A DNA stretch of 64,000 nt from G965276675 sp965276675. Lineage in GTDB: Bacteria > Acidobacteriota > Terriglobia > Terriglobales > Acidobacteriaceae. The DNA is taken from contig OZ255624.1 in assembly GCA_965276675.1 (NCBI GenBank), positions 4,785,286 through 4,849,285 on the forward strand. Reading direction: 5' to 3'. A model generated the notes under the pieces. The model saw nothing but the letters and a program-made list of their open reading frames with translations, searched no databases and was not told the DNA's origin. The translations under genes and the position numbers were made by a program. Below are positions 45,601-54,455 of the stretch, piece after piece (the first letter of the stretch is position 1; each line of letters starts with the position of its first letter).

Positions 45601-45827
45601 TTCTTGGCATAGATCAGTTGAGCGCAGCCGACGGCGCAGAACGGGCAGATGCTGGTGCCGACAGTGTCAGCTTGCTCCAGCCGTGGCCGCAGGGCGCGCG
45701 ATGAGGCGGTTTCGGCTGCCTTGCCCAGCGGGTCTTGACCGGCGAACTGCCGCGGCAGCGACCAGTCTTCGATAAAGCCGCTAATCCGGTCGGCCAGGCC
45801 GCGCCGCAGTGTCCTCATGTCCCGCAC
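42606..45827 (-). CDS. fdhA: Selenocysteine formate dehydrogenase catalytic subunit
   Basis: 1073 residues if the in-frame TGA at 45225-45227 is read as selenocysteine. Before it: CPFCAVGCAQLIYAKNGRPV and LCPKGAS for one [4Fe-4S], and the sequence IENQARI ending at the TGA; after it: HSSSVPSLGTSFGRGAATMS, then ENADSILVMGSNMAENHPIA. In formate dehydrogenases this exact spot is Sec (ARV-U-H) or Cys. The last part binds the molybdenum/tungsten guanine dinucleotide cofactor (VTPHTAELQPEAFVEIAP). No clear Tat signal; the start at 45818 is an alternative. The frame is split by the stop in any standard translation. The genes selA, selB and selC must lie elsewhere. Confidence 0.93.
45196..45227 (-). 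promoter_or_regulatory. SECIS hairpin for selenocysteine insertion
   Basis: Reading from the UGA as bases 1-3, the RNA has U17 next to a stem CCC (19-21) that pairs with GGG (27-29), and a loop AGUUU with G23 and U24. These are the positions of the bulged U and the loop GU that SelB reads in the E. coli fdhF SECIS. The stem is three to four pairs, and the lower stem is weak (C14-G33, G15-C32). Confidence 0.75.
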
Positions 45828-45952
45828 CCCCAGAAAGCCAAAGCTACACGTTGTCAGATGCCCAAGGTTGTCAGCGCGTCTACGGGCTGTCAGGCGTTAC
45901 GGAATGCACAATGTCGAGACCGGGGTCGAGACCGGGGTCATGGCCAGAAGTG

Positions 45953-47122
45953 TCAGCCGGTCGCCCCTTGATTCCAGCCGCGCCCGGCCTGACCCAGCAC
46001 TTCGAAGCCACCTGGGCAAACCAGGACCGTGTCCTCAAGCTTGATAAAGCCGCGCCGCGTATGCTTCAGCGTCGTCTCGATGGACAACACCATGGCATCC
46101 TCCAGCGGCCTGTCGGCATCTTCCGCCTCGTAGGGAACAGGCCCGGTGCTGGTCAGATGCGGAACCTCATGGCTGACCAGACCCATGCCATGGGCGACGA
46201 ACTCCATCTGCTGATGATCGGGCGCATCGCGCAGCGCCGTCTGTGCGGCTGTATAGATTGCACCGCCCGCCACGCCGGCCCGGACCGCCTGCATCGCGGC
46301 TTGCTGAACAGCATCAACCTCGGCAAGCAGGTCCGTCAGTTCGCTGTCCGGCTTGCCCAGGATCCCCATCCGGCAAACATCGCCGATGTAGCCATCGTAG
46401 TTCCCGCCTGAGTCCAGCGACAGGATGTCGCCCTTCTGCCATGGTTGATCGGATGGCGCGCGATTGAGGCTGGTGCCGGCGGTGATCAGGCAGTAATCGA
46501 ACTGCAGTCCGCGCGCCGTCTCCTCCCGCCGCAAGGCTTCGACCAACTGCCGTTTCGTGGTTCCAGGCCCGTGCCCGGCAATGACGGCAAGCATCGCCTC
46601 GATCACGCGGTCGGACGCGTTGCGCAGCTTGGCGATCTCGTCCCTGGTCTTGCGGGCACGCAGCCGCTCCAGCACCGGCAGCGCGTCGACGATATCAGCC
46701 TCGGGAAAAGCGTCCTGCAGGACGCGCATCGCATCCGCCGGCAGGAAAGCCATCTCCACAGCCACACGGCGCGGAGGCCCATCTAGTTCTTTCATGCAGG
46801 GAATGGCCTGCCGCATGGCGTCGGCCGAACCGGCGGAAACGGCGCGAGCGGTGGCAACCCACAGCGGCTCGACCTGCTGCTGGCCGCCTTCCATGCCGTG
46901 ACCAAGGTAGACAGCCCGGTCCGCCCTGCCGCGCGGATAGAGAAAGATCGGCAGGTAGCGGCTCTGCCCGATGGCATCGGCGTGTTCGTAGAAGTGGAAC
47001 CGGTATCCACCAAGCAGATACTGCACGTTGGGTTTGGATGTCGCGAGCAGCAGATCAATGCCCCCGGCCTCCATCAGGCGATCGAGCAGCTTCGTCTCGA
47101 ACGGGGTTTCGTGGTTCTGCAT
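45953..47122 (-). CDS. M24 family metallopeptidase (Xaa-Pro aminopeptidase-like)
   Basis: 389 residues from the ATG at 47122. The pita-bread metal ligands are in SLDSGGNYDGYIGDVCRMG (two Asp), VAHGMGLVSHEVPHL (His), LSIETTL (Glu) and IKLEDTVLV (Glu). N-terminal creatinase-like domain to residue 165. It may cut a dipeptide or act as a creatinase-like hydrolase. The gene ends 125 bases upstream of fdhA on the same strand. Confidence 0.88.
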   Translation of the reverse strand: MQNHETPFETKLLDRLMEAGGIDLLLATSKPNVQYLLGGYRFHFYEHADAIGQSRYLPIFLYPRGRADRAVYLGHGMEGGQQQVEPLWVATARAVSAGSADAMRQAIPCMKELDGPPRRVAVEMAFLPADAMRVLQDAFPEADIVDALPVLERLRARKTRDEIAKLRNASDRVIEAMLAVIAGHGPGTTKRQLVEALRREETARGLQFDYCLITAGTSLNRAPSDQPWQKGDILSLDSGGNYDGYIGDVCRMGILGKPDSELTDLLAEVDAVQQAAMQAVRAGVAGGAIYTAAQTALRDAPDHQQMEFVAHGMGLVSHEVPHLTSTGPVPYEAEDADRPLEDAMVLSIETTLKHTRRGFIKLEDTVLVCPGGFEVLGQAGRGWNQGATG

Positions 47123-47255
47123 GGATGCTCTCCTTCGCTGCCGGTGCCGAAGCAACGCTTGGTAGCGGACAGAAGTTCAGCCAACGCCGAAACGCGCCGC
47201 AACGGCTTGCCATAACGGGGCTTATCCAGCGCCGGTAAGTCAGGTGGTTTGATGG

Positions 47256-47945
47256 TCACACCGTCGTGCCGACCGTCCATGTGGCGGAGCGCACCAGGGA
47301 TGAGCCTTCCAGTTTGGTGACAACCTGGTCGAGTTCAGCGGGGTCCGCCGTGGTCGGAACCAACGTGGCCGCCAACTCCACTTGATCCTCGCTCTCCGAC
47401 ACCGCTTCAATCTCGCGGATGGGATAATGAGCGCCCGACAGGACTTCGTCCAACAAATCCCGCACACTGGACACGTTGGAGCGGTCGCATGTCGCATGGA
47501 CACGGTATCGCGCTTCTGTCGTGCCTTCGTTGATCGGGCGGCGGTTGACCCAATTTACCAGCGGTCGCAGCAACGTGTTTCCGGCAAGCACAAAAGCGGT
47601 GACGGCCACGGCTTCGGCAGGCAGTCCGGCGCCGGCGAACGTGCCGACAGACGCCGAGCACCACAGCGTCGCCGCTGTATTCAGGCCGCGGATGCTGGCT
47701 CCGTCCTTGAGAATGACCCCAGCACCCAGGAAGCCGATGCCGGAAACGACATAGGCGATGATGCGTACCGCCCCCTCCGTCCCGGTCAGGCGCAGGCCGA
47801 GGTCGGAGAAGGCGGCAGCACCAACGGCGACCAACACGTTGGTGCGTAGCCCGGCGTTGCGCTGCCGCCACTGCCGTTCGAAGCCGATGCCTGTGCCGAG
47901 CACAAAAGCCACGGCCAGGGCAAGGAGCGTATGCAGGAATGCCAT
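47256..47945 (-). CDS. MgtC/SapB family protein
   Basis: 229 residues. The MgtC signature is FVLGTGIGFERQWRQRNAGLRTN with GAGVILKDGASIRGLNTAATLWCSA; four to five membrane helices, then a soluble C-terminal domain (residues 145-229, ACT-like). The family is tied to low-Mg growth and acid stress. It stands alone. Confidence 0.9.
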   Translation of the reverse strand: MAFLHTLLALAVAFVLGTGIGFERQWRQRNAGLRTNVLVAVGAAAFSDLGLRLTGTEGAVRIIAYVVSGIGFLGAGVILKDGASIRGLNTAATLWCSASVGTFAGAGLPAEAVAVTAFVLAGNTLLRPLVNWVNRRPINEGTTEARYRVHATCDRSNVSSVRDLLDEVLSGAHYPIREIEAVSESEDQVELAATLVPTTADPAELDQVVTKLEGSSLVRSATWTVGTTV

Positions 47946-47971
47946 GGTTGGGCCTTCGCGTTCGCCGGCTA

Positions 47972-48020
47972 CTAGAGCAACGTCACCCCGACTGGCACAG
48001 TCGGGCTGACAAAGTTGCTC
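47972..48020. repeat. Hairpin repeat with asymmetric 3' bulge
   Basis: Outer stem GAGCAAC (47975-47981) / GTTGCTC (48014-48020); inner stem CCCGACTG / CAGTCGGG; 3-nt loop GCA; 3' bulge CTGACAAA. Begins CTAGAG. Same plan as the next element (48035-48077) 15 bases on. Confidence 0.8.
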
Positions 48021-48034
48021 GTGAAAACAACGAC

Positions 48035-48077
48035 CTAGACCGCGCTGACTGTTCCAGTCAGCCTGAAAGCGGTCTAG
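48035..48077. repeat. CTAGACCGC hairpin repeat, full copy
   Basis: Outer stem CTAGACCGC / GCGGTCTAG, inner stem GCTGACTG / CAGTCAGC, loop TTC, 3' bulge CTGAAA. A partial copy lies at 63159-63192. The perfect stems and short loop make it a strong RNA hairpin if transcribed. Confidence 0.85.
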
Positions 48078-48210
48078 CCTACCGCCACGTGGACTGCCAG
48101 GAGCGCGTGGTCGGGTCCGGCAGGCCAGCCGCGCGGGCGCCGATCAAGGAATTCAAGGCAATCACGAAATACCTCTAAGCATCGATGGATCGGGTTGGTC
48201 CAGCACGGAG

Positions 48211-48369
48211 ATGGCCCACGTGGCTTTTCAGGCTGGCGTTATGGTGACTTTGTTGGCGTCGGAATTGGCTGACGCCGCGGCGGCTCAGTCCGAGATGGCA
48301 CGGGTGGAATGGGAACGAATGGTTGCAGCCGTGCAGAAGGTAGCGACAGGTGCGGCCGGAACTGATTAG
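48211..48369 (+). CDS. Possible small protein (52 residues)
   Basis: An ATG at 48211 opens a 52-codon frame rich in Ala, Val and Met with helical pattern (LLASELADAAAAQSEMARVE). GGAG lies directly against the ATG, which is too close for a good ribosome site. No family recognised. It sits in an otherwise gene-free stretch (47946-48525) filled by two hairpin repeats, and could be a chance frame or a remnant. Confidence 0.25.
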   Translation: MAHVAFQAGVMVTLLASELADAAAAQSEMARVEWERMVAAVQKVATGAAGTD

Positions 48370-48525
48370 TGGTCTCGCACAGGGGCATTGCAAAATGAAA
48401 AGAGTTTCGCACAACAGGCCAGCCAACCTGGCCACAACTGAACTGTAGATGACAGAATCAAAATCGGACAGCTACCCCATGGTGGAGCCCGTGCGACACC
48501 CAGACACCGCGAATGAGTAACCCGG

Positions 48526-49944
48526 ATGTCCTCGCGACCTGACCTCACGTGTGACGTCGCGGTCATCGGTGCGGGCACCGCGGGCCTTGCGGCCGAACGA
48601 AGCGCACGCCAAGCCGGCGCGTCGACAGTGCTGATCGATGACCGCTTTGCCGGCACGACCTGCGCAACCGTTGGATGCATGCCGTCGAAGCTGCTGATCG
48701 CGGCGGCGGATGCCGCCGAGGCCGTCCGGCGCGCCGGTATCTTCGGCATCGGAGTCAACCAGCCCGTGGTCGATGGTCGCGCTGTGCTGGCACGCGTGCG
48801 GCATGAACGCGACAAGCTTGTCGCCGCCACCAAGGCCGCCGCCTTCGACAGTCTTCCCGCTGGCGTCATGGCTCATGCCCGGGCGCGCTTCCTGACCCCA
48901 ACAGCGCTGCAACTTGACGATGGCCGACGGGTGGACGCCAAGGCGATCGTGATTGCAACCGGCGCGCGTCCGGCGATCCCGCCCCTGTTTGCCGACCTTG
49001 GGGATCATGTCCTGACGAATGAAACCCTGTTTGACCTCGCTGAACTTCCGGCGTCCGTCGCCGTCATCGGCGCTGGCTCGCTTGGCCTCGAACTGGCCCA
49101 GGCGCTGGCAAGGCTCGGCGTTCGGACCGCGGTCTTCGACCAGGGCGAGACGCTCGCCGGCCTGCGCGACCATGCCGTCGCCCACACGCTTCTCTCGATC
49201 CTGCAGCGCGATGTTCGCATCACGCTGGGGATCGAGCTTCAGGCAAAGCCGGACGGGAAAGGCCTCTTGCTGTCCTGGACCGGACGTTCGGCCGGCTCCG
49301 CGCCTTTCGAACGTCTGCTGGTCGCCGCCGGCCGCAAACCGCAACTTGCCGACCTCGGGCTTGAGGCGATCCGGCTGCCGCTCGACCCGAACGGCACGCC
49401 GCGCTTCAACCATGAGACAATGCAGTGCGGAGACCTGCCGATCTTTCTGGCGGGCGATGCGAACGCGGACCGGGCGGTGCTGCACGAGGCGTCGTCAGAA
49501 GGCGCGATCGCCGGTAGAAATGCCGCGCTCTTTCCCAAGGTCACCGCATGCCGTCGCACCGTGCCGTTCTCGCTGATGTTCACCGATCCCCCGCTTGCTG
49601 TCGTTGGCACGGCGACGGACCAGACGGATGCGATCGTCGGAGCGGCCTCCTATGCTGATCAGGGACGTGCGAAGGTTTTGGCCCGCAATGTTGGTCTGAT
49701 ACGGATCTATGCTGACCGACCCAGGGGGCGGTTAATCGGTGCTGCCATGGCTGCTCCGGGCGCCGAACACACCGCGCACCTGATGGCTTGGGCCATCGAG
49801 AACCGGCAGACCGCGCGTGATTTGCTGGCGATGCCGATCTACCACCCGACGCTGGAGGAAGGTCTGAAACCAGCGCTGCGCGAAATTTGCAGCCAGCTTG
49901 AAACGTCGTCCGAACGTGACGAGGACTTCACACCGGGCGCCTGA
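48526..49944 (+). CDS. Flavin disulfide reductase, dihydrolipoyl dehydrogenase/MerA-like
   Basis: 472 residues. FAD motif VAVIGAGTAGLAAERSARQA, redox-active pair in CATVGCMPSKLLIAA, NAD motif VAVIGAGSLGLELAQALARL, and second FAD motif IFLAGDANADRAVLHEASSE. The C-terminal interface carries IENRQTARDLLAMPIYHPTL with the His-Pro of the active-site dyad. No 2-oxo-acid dehydrogenase genes lie nearby, so it is not clearly a pyruvate-complex E3; a stand-alone disulfide or metal reductase is possible. Confidence 0.88.
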   Translation: MSSRPDLTCDVAVIGAGTAGLAAERSARQAGASTVLIDDRFAGTTCATVGCMPSKLLIAAADAAEAVRRAGIFGIGVNQPVVDGRAVLARVRHERDKLVAATKAAAFDSLPAGVMAHARARFLTPTALQLDDGRRVDAKAIVIATGARPAIPPLFADLGDHVLTNETLFDLAELPASVAVIGAGSLGLELAQALARLGVRTAVFDQGETLAGLRDHAVAHTLLSILQRDVRITLGIELQAKPDGKGLLLSWTGRSAGSAPFERLLVAAGRKPQLADLGLEAIRLPLDPNGTPRFNHETMQCGDLPIFLAGDANADRAVLHEASSEGAIAGRNAALFPKVTACRRTVPFSLMFTDPPLAVVGTATDQTDAIVGAASYADQGRAKVLARNVGLIRIYADRPRGRLIGAAMAAPGAEHTAHLMAWAIENRQTARDLLAMPIYHPTLEEGLKPALREICSQLETSSERDEDFTPGA

Positions 49945-49978
49945 ATCAGCCGGTCACGAACCCGCGTTCCGCTGTCGA

Positions 49979-50025
49979 GTGGTCCGGTCCTGACGCTTGG
50001 TTCCCAAGCGTCAGGACCGGACCAC
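49979..50025. repeat. Perfect 22-bp palindrome with TTC loop
   Basis: Arms 49979-50000 and 50004-50025 are perfect inverted copies; the loop is TTC. Starts GTGGTCCGGTCC, ends GGACCGGACCAC. The same left arm occurs at 55109-55130 after grpE. It may end transcription of the upstream reductase gene. Confidence 0.9.
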
Positions 50026-50032
50026 CAAATCA

Positions 50033-50087
50033 ACAGCTAGTGGATAAATCTGGCGGTTCTTTCCGTCAGATTTTATCCACTAGCTGT
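50033..50087. repeat. Second hairpin in tandem, near-perfect
   Basis: ACAGCTAGTGGATAAA to TTTATCCACTAGCTGT with one bulged base and a short inner stem GGCGG/TCCGTC around TTCTT. It follows the perfect palindrome (49979-50025) after 7 bases, giving a double hairpin between two rightward genes. Confidence 0.85.
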
Positions 50088-50186
50088 CAAACCACGCTCT
50101 GCCGACGCTCGTTATCGCGGACATCCGTGGCGGTATCAACGAATGCTCGTTGAGGAAGACACGCCCAGCCAGCGAGGTTCCAAATC

Positions 50187-50399
50187 ATGACCGAAACAAA
50201 CCCTGAGCGTGAGGCCCGCGAGGCCCACATAAGGAAGATTGAGGCCGATACGCGCATCGAGCAGGAGAAGGCGACGGAACGTAGCGGCATTGACCGGGAG
50301 GTGGAGCAGGAGACGCAGACCGTTCGACCCGGGGCCGACGCGCCTTCACGGGCCGGAATAACCCCCGACGGCAGCGGGGCAGACCGCCAGCGCGGATAA
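50187..50399 (+). CDS. Small charged hypothetical protein
   Basis: 70 residues, very rich in Glu, Arg and Ala; opens MTETNPEREAREAHIRKIEA, a soluble helix, then a disordered Gly/Asp tail. GCGAGG about 14 bases upstream may serve as ribosome site. Not recognised; could be a stress-related disordered protein. Confidence 0.55.
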   Translation: MTETNPEREAREAHIRKIEADTRIEQEKATERSGIDREVEQETQTVRPGADAPSRAGITPDGSGADRQRG

Positions 50400-50542
50400 A
50401 GACGAATCCGCCCCCTGGTCCGCGATGACCGCACCGCTAAAACCAGCGTGTTCGAACGCGGGACCGGCCATGACCGCGCGACGCAACAACCGGTTCGCGC
50501 TAAGCTGCCCCACGTCTGATCGCAGCCGAGAGCGTCCAAGCA

Positions 50543-51736
50543 ATGAAAATCACCGCCATCCGCCTGCGCAAACTGCGCGGGACCATGCCGACATCAGGCC
50601 CATTCTGGGAAGAACGCCTGGTTCGGCCCATCGACGTCTACCCGGAATACAGGGGCCGGCAGGATTACGAAGGCGGCGAGCAGCGCGACGGCGGCTTCGT
50701 CATCGAGACCTACTTTGTGCAGATCGAGACCGACCAAGGCGTCATCGGCATTGCCGGGCCGGTGCCGGAGACCGTAGCCTTCTTCATCGGCCGCCGCCTC
50801 CGCCCGATGTTGCTGAACCGCGACCCGATCGCGCATGAGATGCTGTGGGATCAGATGCACCGCCTCATGGTGCACGGCCGCCAGGGCGACGCGATGCTCG
50901 CGATCAGCGCCATCGACTGCGCCCTGTGGGACCTGAAGGGCCGATGGCTCGGCCAGCCAGTCTACAAGCTGCTCGGCGGCCCCACGCGTTCGGCGATCCC
51001 CGCATACGCCAGCATGCTCGGCTTCAACACCCAGGACGCCGGCCGCGTGCGCGAGCGCGCGCTGGCCTACAAGGAACAGGGCTACGTCGCGCAGAAATGG
51101 TTCTTTCGCCACGGCCCAATGAGCGGCCCCGAGGGTATGCGCAAGAACGTCGAACTGGTCCGCACGTTGCGCCAGGCGCTGGGCGAGGATGACGACATCA
51201 TGCTGGATTGCTGGCAGTCGATGGAGCCGGGATACGTCATCGACCTCGCGGCACGCATCGGGGAGTACCGGCCGCGATGGCTGGAGGAATGCTGCATGCC
51301 GGACCGGATCGACAGCTACCGCAGGATCAAGGACAAGGTCAGCATCCCGCTCTCCGGCGCCGAACACGAATACACCCGCTGGGGCTTCAAACGGTTTGTC
51401 GATGCCCAGGCACTCGATATCCTGCAACCCGACATCTACTGGTGCGGCGGCCTGTCGGAGACCCTGAAGATCGCCGCCTACGCAACTGTGCATGATCTTG
51501 TAACGATTCCGCACGGGCATTCCACGCCGGCAGGCATCCACTTTTCAGTGACCCAGTCGCCGATCCACACGCCGTACCAGGAATATCTCGTGAAGTGGAA
51601 CGACATCCACCAGCATTTCCTTGCCCACCCGGTGAAGCCGGAACGTGGCGAAATCCACGCGCCGGACCGTCCAGGACTTGGCATGGATCTCGATCCGGCG
51701 AAGATCGAGGCAGAGCATGAAGAGTTTGAAGATTGA
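50543..51736 (+). CDS. Enolase-superfamily dehydratase, L-rhamnonate dehydratase-like
   Basis: 397 residues. The MR/MLE fold with N-terminal capping domain (FVIETYFVQIETDQGVIGIA). KWFFRHGPMSGPEGMRKNVE matches the rhamnonate-dehydratase subgroup; metal ligands are in IMLDCWQSM (Asp), WLEECCMPD (Glu) and SGAEHEYTRW (Glu), and the His of the dyad in IPHGHSTPAG. Acid-sugar dehydration is likely. The C-terminus has lost its original end to a 28-bp tandem duplication. It stands next to UDP-galactopyranose mutase, convergent. Confidence 0.88.
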   Translation: MKITAIRLRKLRGTMPTSGPFWEERLVRPIDVYPEYRGRQDYEGGEQRDGGFVIETYFVQIETDQGVIGIAGPVPETVAFFIGRRLRPMLLNRDPIAHEMLWDQMHRLMVHGRQGDAMLAISAIDCALWDLKGRWLGQPVYKLLGGPTRSAIPAYASMLGFNTQDAGRVRERALAYKEQGYVAQKWFFRHGPMSGPEGMRKNVELVRTLRQALGEDDDIMLDCWQSMEPGYVIDLAARIGEYRPRWLEECCMPDRIDSYRRIKDKVSIPLSGAEHEYTRWGFKRFVDAQALDILQPDIYWCGGLSETLKIAAYATVHDLVTIPHGHSTPAGIHFSVTQSPIHTPYQEYLVKWNDIHQHFLAHPVKPERGEIHAPDRPGLGMDLDPAKIEAEHEEFED

Positions 51737-51756
51737 GGCAGAGCATGAAGAGTTTA
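51701..51756. repeat. 28-bp tandem duplication at the end of the dehydratase gene
   Basis: Units 51701-51728 and 51729-51756 differ at two bases (C/T and G/A). The first copy is read as KIEAEHEEFED then stops; the second would be read in another frame as KIEAEHEEFKA then TAA. The shift by 28 gives the gene a new stop. Confidence 0.9.
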
Positions 51757-52959
51757 AGGCGTAACGTCGGCTGACCGCCCAAACGCCGCGCAGTTCGCAA
51801 ACCACGGCACAATCCGGCCCTCAAACAACCGCAGCGCCGCGCCAATCGCCTGGTGCATGTCCAGATACCGGTACGTCCCCAGCCGGCCACCAAAGAACAC
51901 GCCCGCCTCACGTCCCGCCAGTTCCTTGTACAAGTCATAGGCAACCTGGTTTTCGCGCGTATTGACCGGGTAGTACGGCTCGTCACCCGGCCCGGCAAAC
52001 CGGGAATACTCCCTGAATATGACTGTCTTTCCGGGCTCGGTCCGCCGCTCCGGGTGCAGGTGGCGGAATTCGTGGATGCGTGTGAAGGCCACGTCCTCAT
52101 CCGCATAATTCATCACCGAGGTGCCCTGGAAGTCGTCCGTGTCCTGGACTGATCGCTCGAAGTCCAGCGTTCGCCACGTCAGCCGGCCAAAACGGAAGTC
52201 AAAGTAACGATCGACCGGGCCGGTATACACCACAGGCACCCCAGCAGGCAGGCGTGCGCGCAGGTCGAAGTAGTCCGTCCCGGTCAGGATGCGGATCCCC
52301 GGATGATCCGCCATCCGTTGGAAAATCCGGTAGTAGCCGTCGGCCGGCAACCCCTCGTAACGGTCATTGAAATAGCGATTGTCAAAGGTGAAGCGCACCG
52401 GCAACCGGGTAATGATGTCAGCCGCCAGCCGCCGGGGGTCGGTCTGCCACTGCTTGGCGGTGTAGCCGCGGATGAAGGCCTCATACAGCGGCCGACCAAT
52501 CAGGCTGATCGCCTTTTCCTCCAGGTTCGCCGGCTCCCGCCCGCCCAGCTCCGCCGCCTGCGCGGCAACCAGGACACGCGCCTCATCGGGGGTGAAGCCG
52601 CGGCCGAAATACGCGCACAGCGTCGCCAGGTTGATCGGCAGAGGATAGATACAACCGCGATGACGGGTAAACACGCTGTGGCGGTAGTCGGTGAAGCTGG
52701 TGAACCGCTGCAGATATCTCCACACCTCAGTGCTGTTGGTATGGAACAGGTGCGAGCCATAGGTGTGGACCTCGATCCCGGTGGCCGGGTCGATCTCGCT
52801 CCAGGCATTGCCGCCGATGTGCCGCCGCCGCTCGATCACCAGCACCCGCAGGCCCAGGGCCCGCGCACCGCACTCGGCGATCGTCATGCCGAAAAAGCCG
52901 CTGCCCACCACAATCAGGTCAGCCGCCGCGATCTCCTCGGACGTCGGTTCCGCCAGCAT
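51754..52959 (-). CDS. glf: UDP-galactopyranose mutase
   Basis: 401 residues from the ATG at 52959 (MLAEPTSEEIAAADLIVVGS); the longer frame to 53064 begins with a basic segment that is not typical. FAD motif LIVVGSGFFGMTIAECGARA, then RRHIGGNAWSEIDPATGIEV, HTYGSHLFHTN and YTAKQWQTDPRRL with the substrate-binding Trp. The C-terminal GGRLGTYRYLDMHQAIGAAL is the Arg-binding end. It makes UDP-galactofuranose for surface glycans. No glycan cluster adjoins; the 3' end overlaps the duplication tail of the convergent dehydratase. Confidence 0.93.
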   Translation of the reverse strand: MLAEPTSEEIAAADLIVVGSGFFGMTIAECGARALGLRVLVIERRRHIGGNAWSEIDPATGIEVHTYGSHLFHTNSTEVWRYLQRFTSFTDYRHSVFTRHRGCIYPLPINLATLCAYFGRGFTPDEARVLVAAQAAELGGREPANLEEKAISLIGRPLYEAFIRGYTAKQWQTDPRRLAADIITRLPVRFTFDNRYFNDRYEGLPADGYYRIFQRMADHPGIRILTGTDYFDLRARLPAGVPVVYTGPVDRYFDFRFGRLTWRTLDFERSVQDTDDFQGTSVMNYADEDVAFTRIHEFRHLHPERRTEPGKTVIFREYSRFAGPGDEPYYPVNTRENQVAYDLYKELAGREAGVFFGGRLGTYRYLDMHQAIGAALRLFEGRIVPWFANCAAFGRSADVTP

Positions 52960-53176
52960 GCCCCTGACCGCCTCCCTGGCCGATACGGCGACGACACGCC
53001 GCCGCCGCGCGAAGATTGCTTTCGTATTCGTTATAGTGGCATTGCCTGGTTGGAATGCAACCAAAAGTCCTCCGCGTCCGGGATCCTGACCGGCCGATCG
53101 CGCCCGGAACCCACACTATCATCTTGATTGACCTGCCTCATGTCGCTCCCTACGCTTCAGGCTGGAGTGCAAACCG

Positions 53177-54292
53177 ATGAATATGTCCGTTCCGCCATCA
53201 AACCGCTTTCCCCGCTTTCATGGCCGGAATCAACCTTTCCCTGCCACAACACCGGTGTTGCCGCCCGGCCTGGACGCCCGTTCGGCTGCGGTGCTGCGCG
53301 AGATCGTCGAGCAATACGTGGCAACCGGCGGACCGGTGGGCTCCCGCACCCTGGCGCGCCGACTGCCCATGAGCCTCTCGCCCGCCACCATCCGCAACGT
53401 CATGGCCGACCTGACCGAGGCCGGCCTGTTGTTCGCCCCGCACACCTCCGCCGGCCGCTTGCCCACCGACCAGGGCCTGCGCCTGTTCGTCGACGGGCTG
53501 CTGAACTTCGGTGAGCTGACCGAGGAGGAGCGCGAGTCGATCACCGCCACCCTCGCTGCCTCTGGCCGCAGCCTGGAGGATACACTGGCCGAAGCCAGCC
53601 TGCTGCTCTCCGGCCTGTCGGCCGCCGCCGGCCTGGTGCTGGCACCGAAGTCCGAGGGCGCCATCAAGCATATCGAGTTCGTCCCGCTCGGTCCCGGGCG
53701 CGCGTTGGTGGTGCTGGTCAACAGCGACGGCCAGGTGGAAAATCGGGTGATCGAGACCCCGCCCGGCCTGCCGCCCTCGGCGCTGCAGCAGGCCAGCAAC
53801 TACCTCAACGCCCGTCTGTCCGGCCGGCCGTTGGGGGAACTGCGGCATATGGTGGCCGAGGAAATCGCCGCCAACCGCACCGAGCTTGATGCGCTGTCCA
53901 CCCTGGTGGTGGCCGCCGGGCTGGCAACCTGGACCGGTGAGGGCCGCTCCGGCAGCCTGATCGTCCGCGGCCAGGCGCGCCTGCTGTCCGATGTTACGCA
54001 GATCGAGCGGCTGACCGCCATCCAGTCGCTGTTTGAGCGGCTGGAAGCGCAGGAGACGATGCTGCGCCTGCTGGAGCTGGCCGAACAGTCGGACGGCGTC
54101 AGGATCTTCATCGGCGCCGAGAGCGGCGTCTTCAATACCTCCGGCGTGTCGATGGTCGTCGCCCCGGCGCGCAACGGCAAAGGGCGGATCGTCGGCGCCA
54201 TCGGCGTGATCGGCCCGACCCGCATCAATTATGGCCGCATCATCCCGGTGGTGGATTACACCGCCCGCGTCGTCGGCCAGTTGCTGGGCTGA
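53177..54292 (+). CDS. hrcA: Heat-inducible transcription repressor HrcA
   Basis: 371 residues. The N-terminal winged helix has YVATGGPVGSRTLARRLPMS and SPATIRNVMADLTEAGLLFA; the middle GAF-like and dimer domain ends in GAIGVIGPTRINYGRIIPVV. It represses chaperone genes by binding CIRCE. I found no clear CIRCE upstream of any gene here. First of the block hrcA-grpE-dnaK-dnaJ. Confidence 0.95.
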   Translation: MNMSVPPSNRFPRFHGRNQPFPATTPVLPPGLDARSAAVLREIVEQYVATGGPVGSRTLARRLPMSLSPATIRNVMADLTEAGLLFAPHTSAGRLPTDQGLRLFVDGLLNFGELTEEERESITATLAASGRSLEDTLAEASLLLSGLSAAAGLVLAPKSEGAIKHIEFVPLGPGRALVVLVNSDGQVENRVIETPPGLPPSALQQASNYLNARLSGRPLGELRHMVAEEIAANRTELDALSTLVVAAGLATWTGEGRSGSLIVRGQARLLSDVTQIERLTAIQSLFERLEAQETMLRLLELAEQSDGVRIFIGAESGVFNTSGVSMVVAPARNGKGRIVGAIGVIGPTRINYGRIIPVVDYTARVVGQLLG

Positions 54293-54331
54293 ATGGGTTG
54301 CTGGGCTGACTCGGTTGTCGGGCTGATTGGG
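54281..54331. repeat. Three tandem 17-bp units at the hrcA stop
   Basis: TTGCTGGGCTGAATGGG, TTGCTGGGCTGACTCGG and TTGTCGGGCTGATTGGG run head to tail. The first holds the hrcA TGA at 54290-54292. A slipped-strand duplication at the gene's end is the simplest reading. Confidence 0.8.
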
Positions 54332-54455
54332 CTGCTGCCTGAATCCGGCCCGAAGCGGACGACGGGCGCCTGCAAACAACGAAACTGGTTGTTCTCGCCT
54401 GGTGTCTATCCTAACTGATGCGCGCCCGTTAACCGATGCGTGACCCAACGCCCCA

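Noticed and set aside
42615..45704. Long plus-strand frames opposite fdhA
   Set aside because: They are mirror frames of a GC-rich gene with no family motifs.
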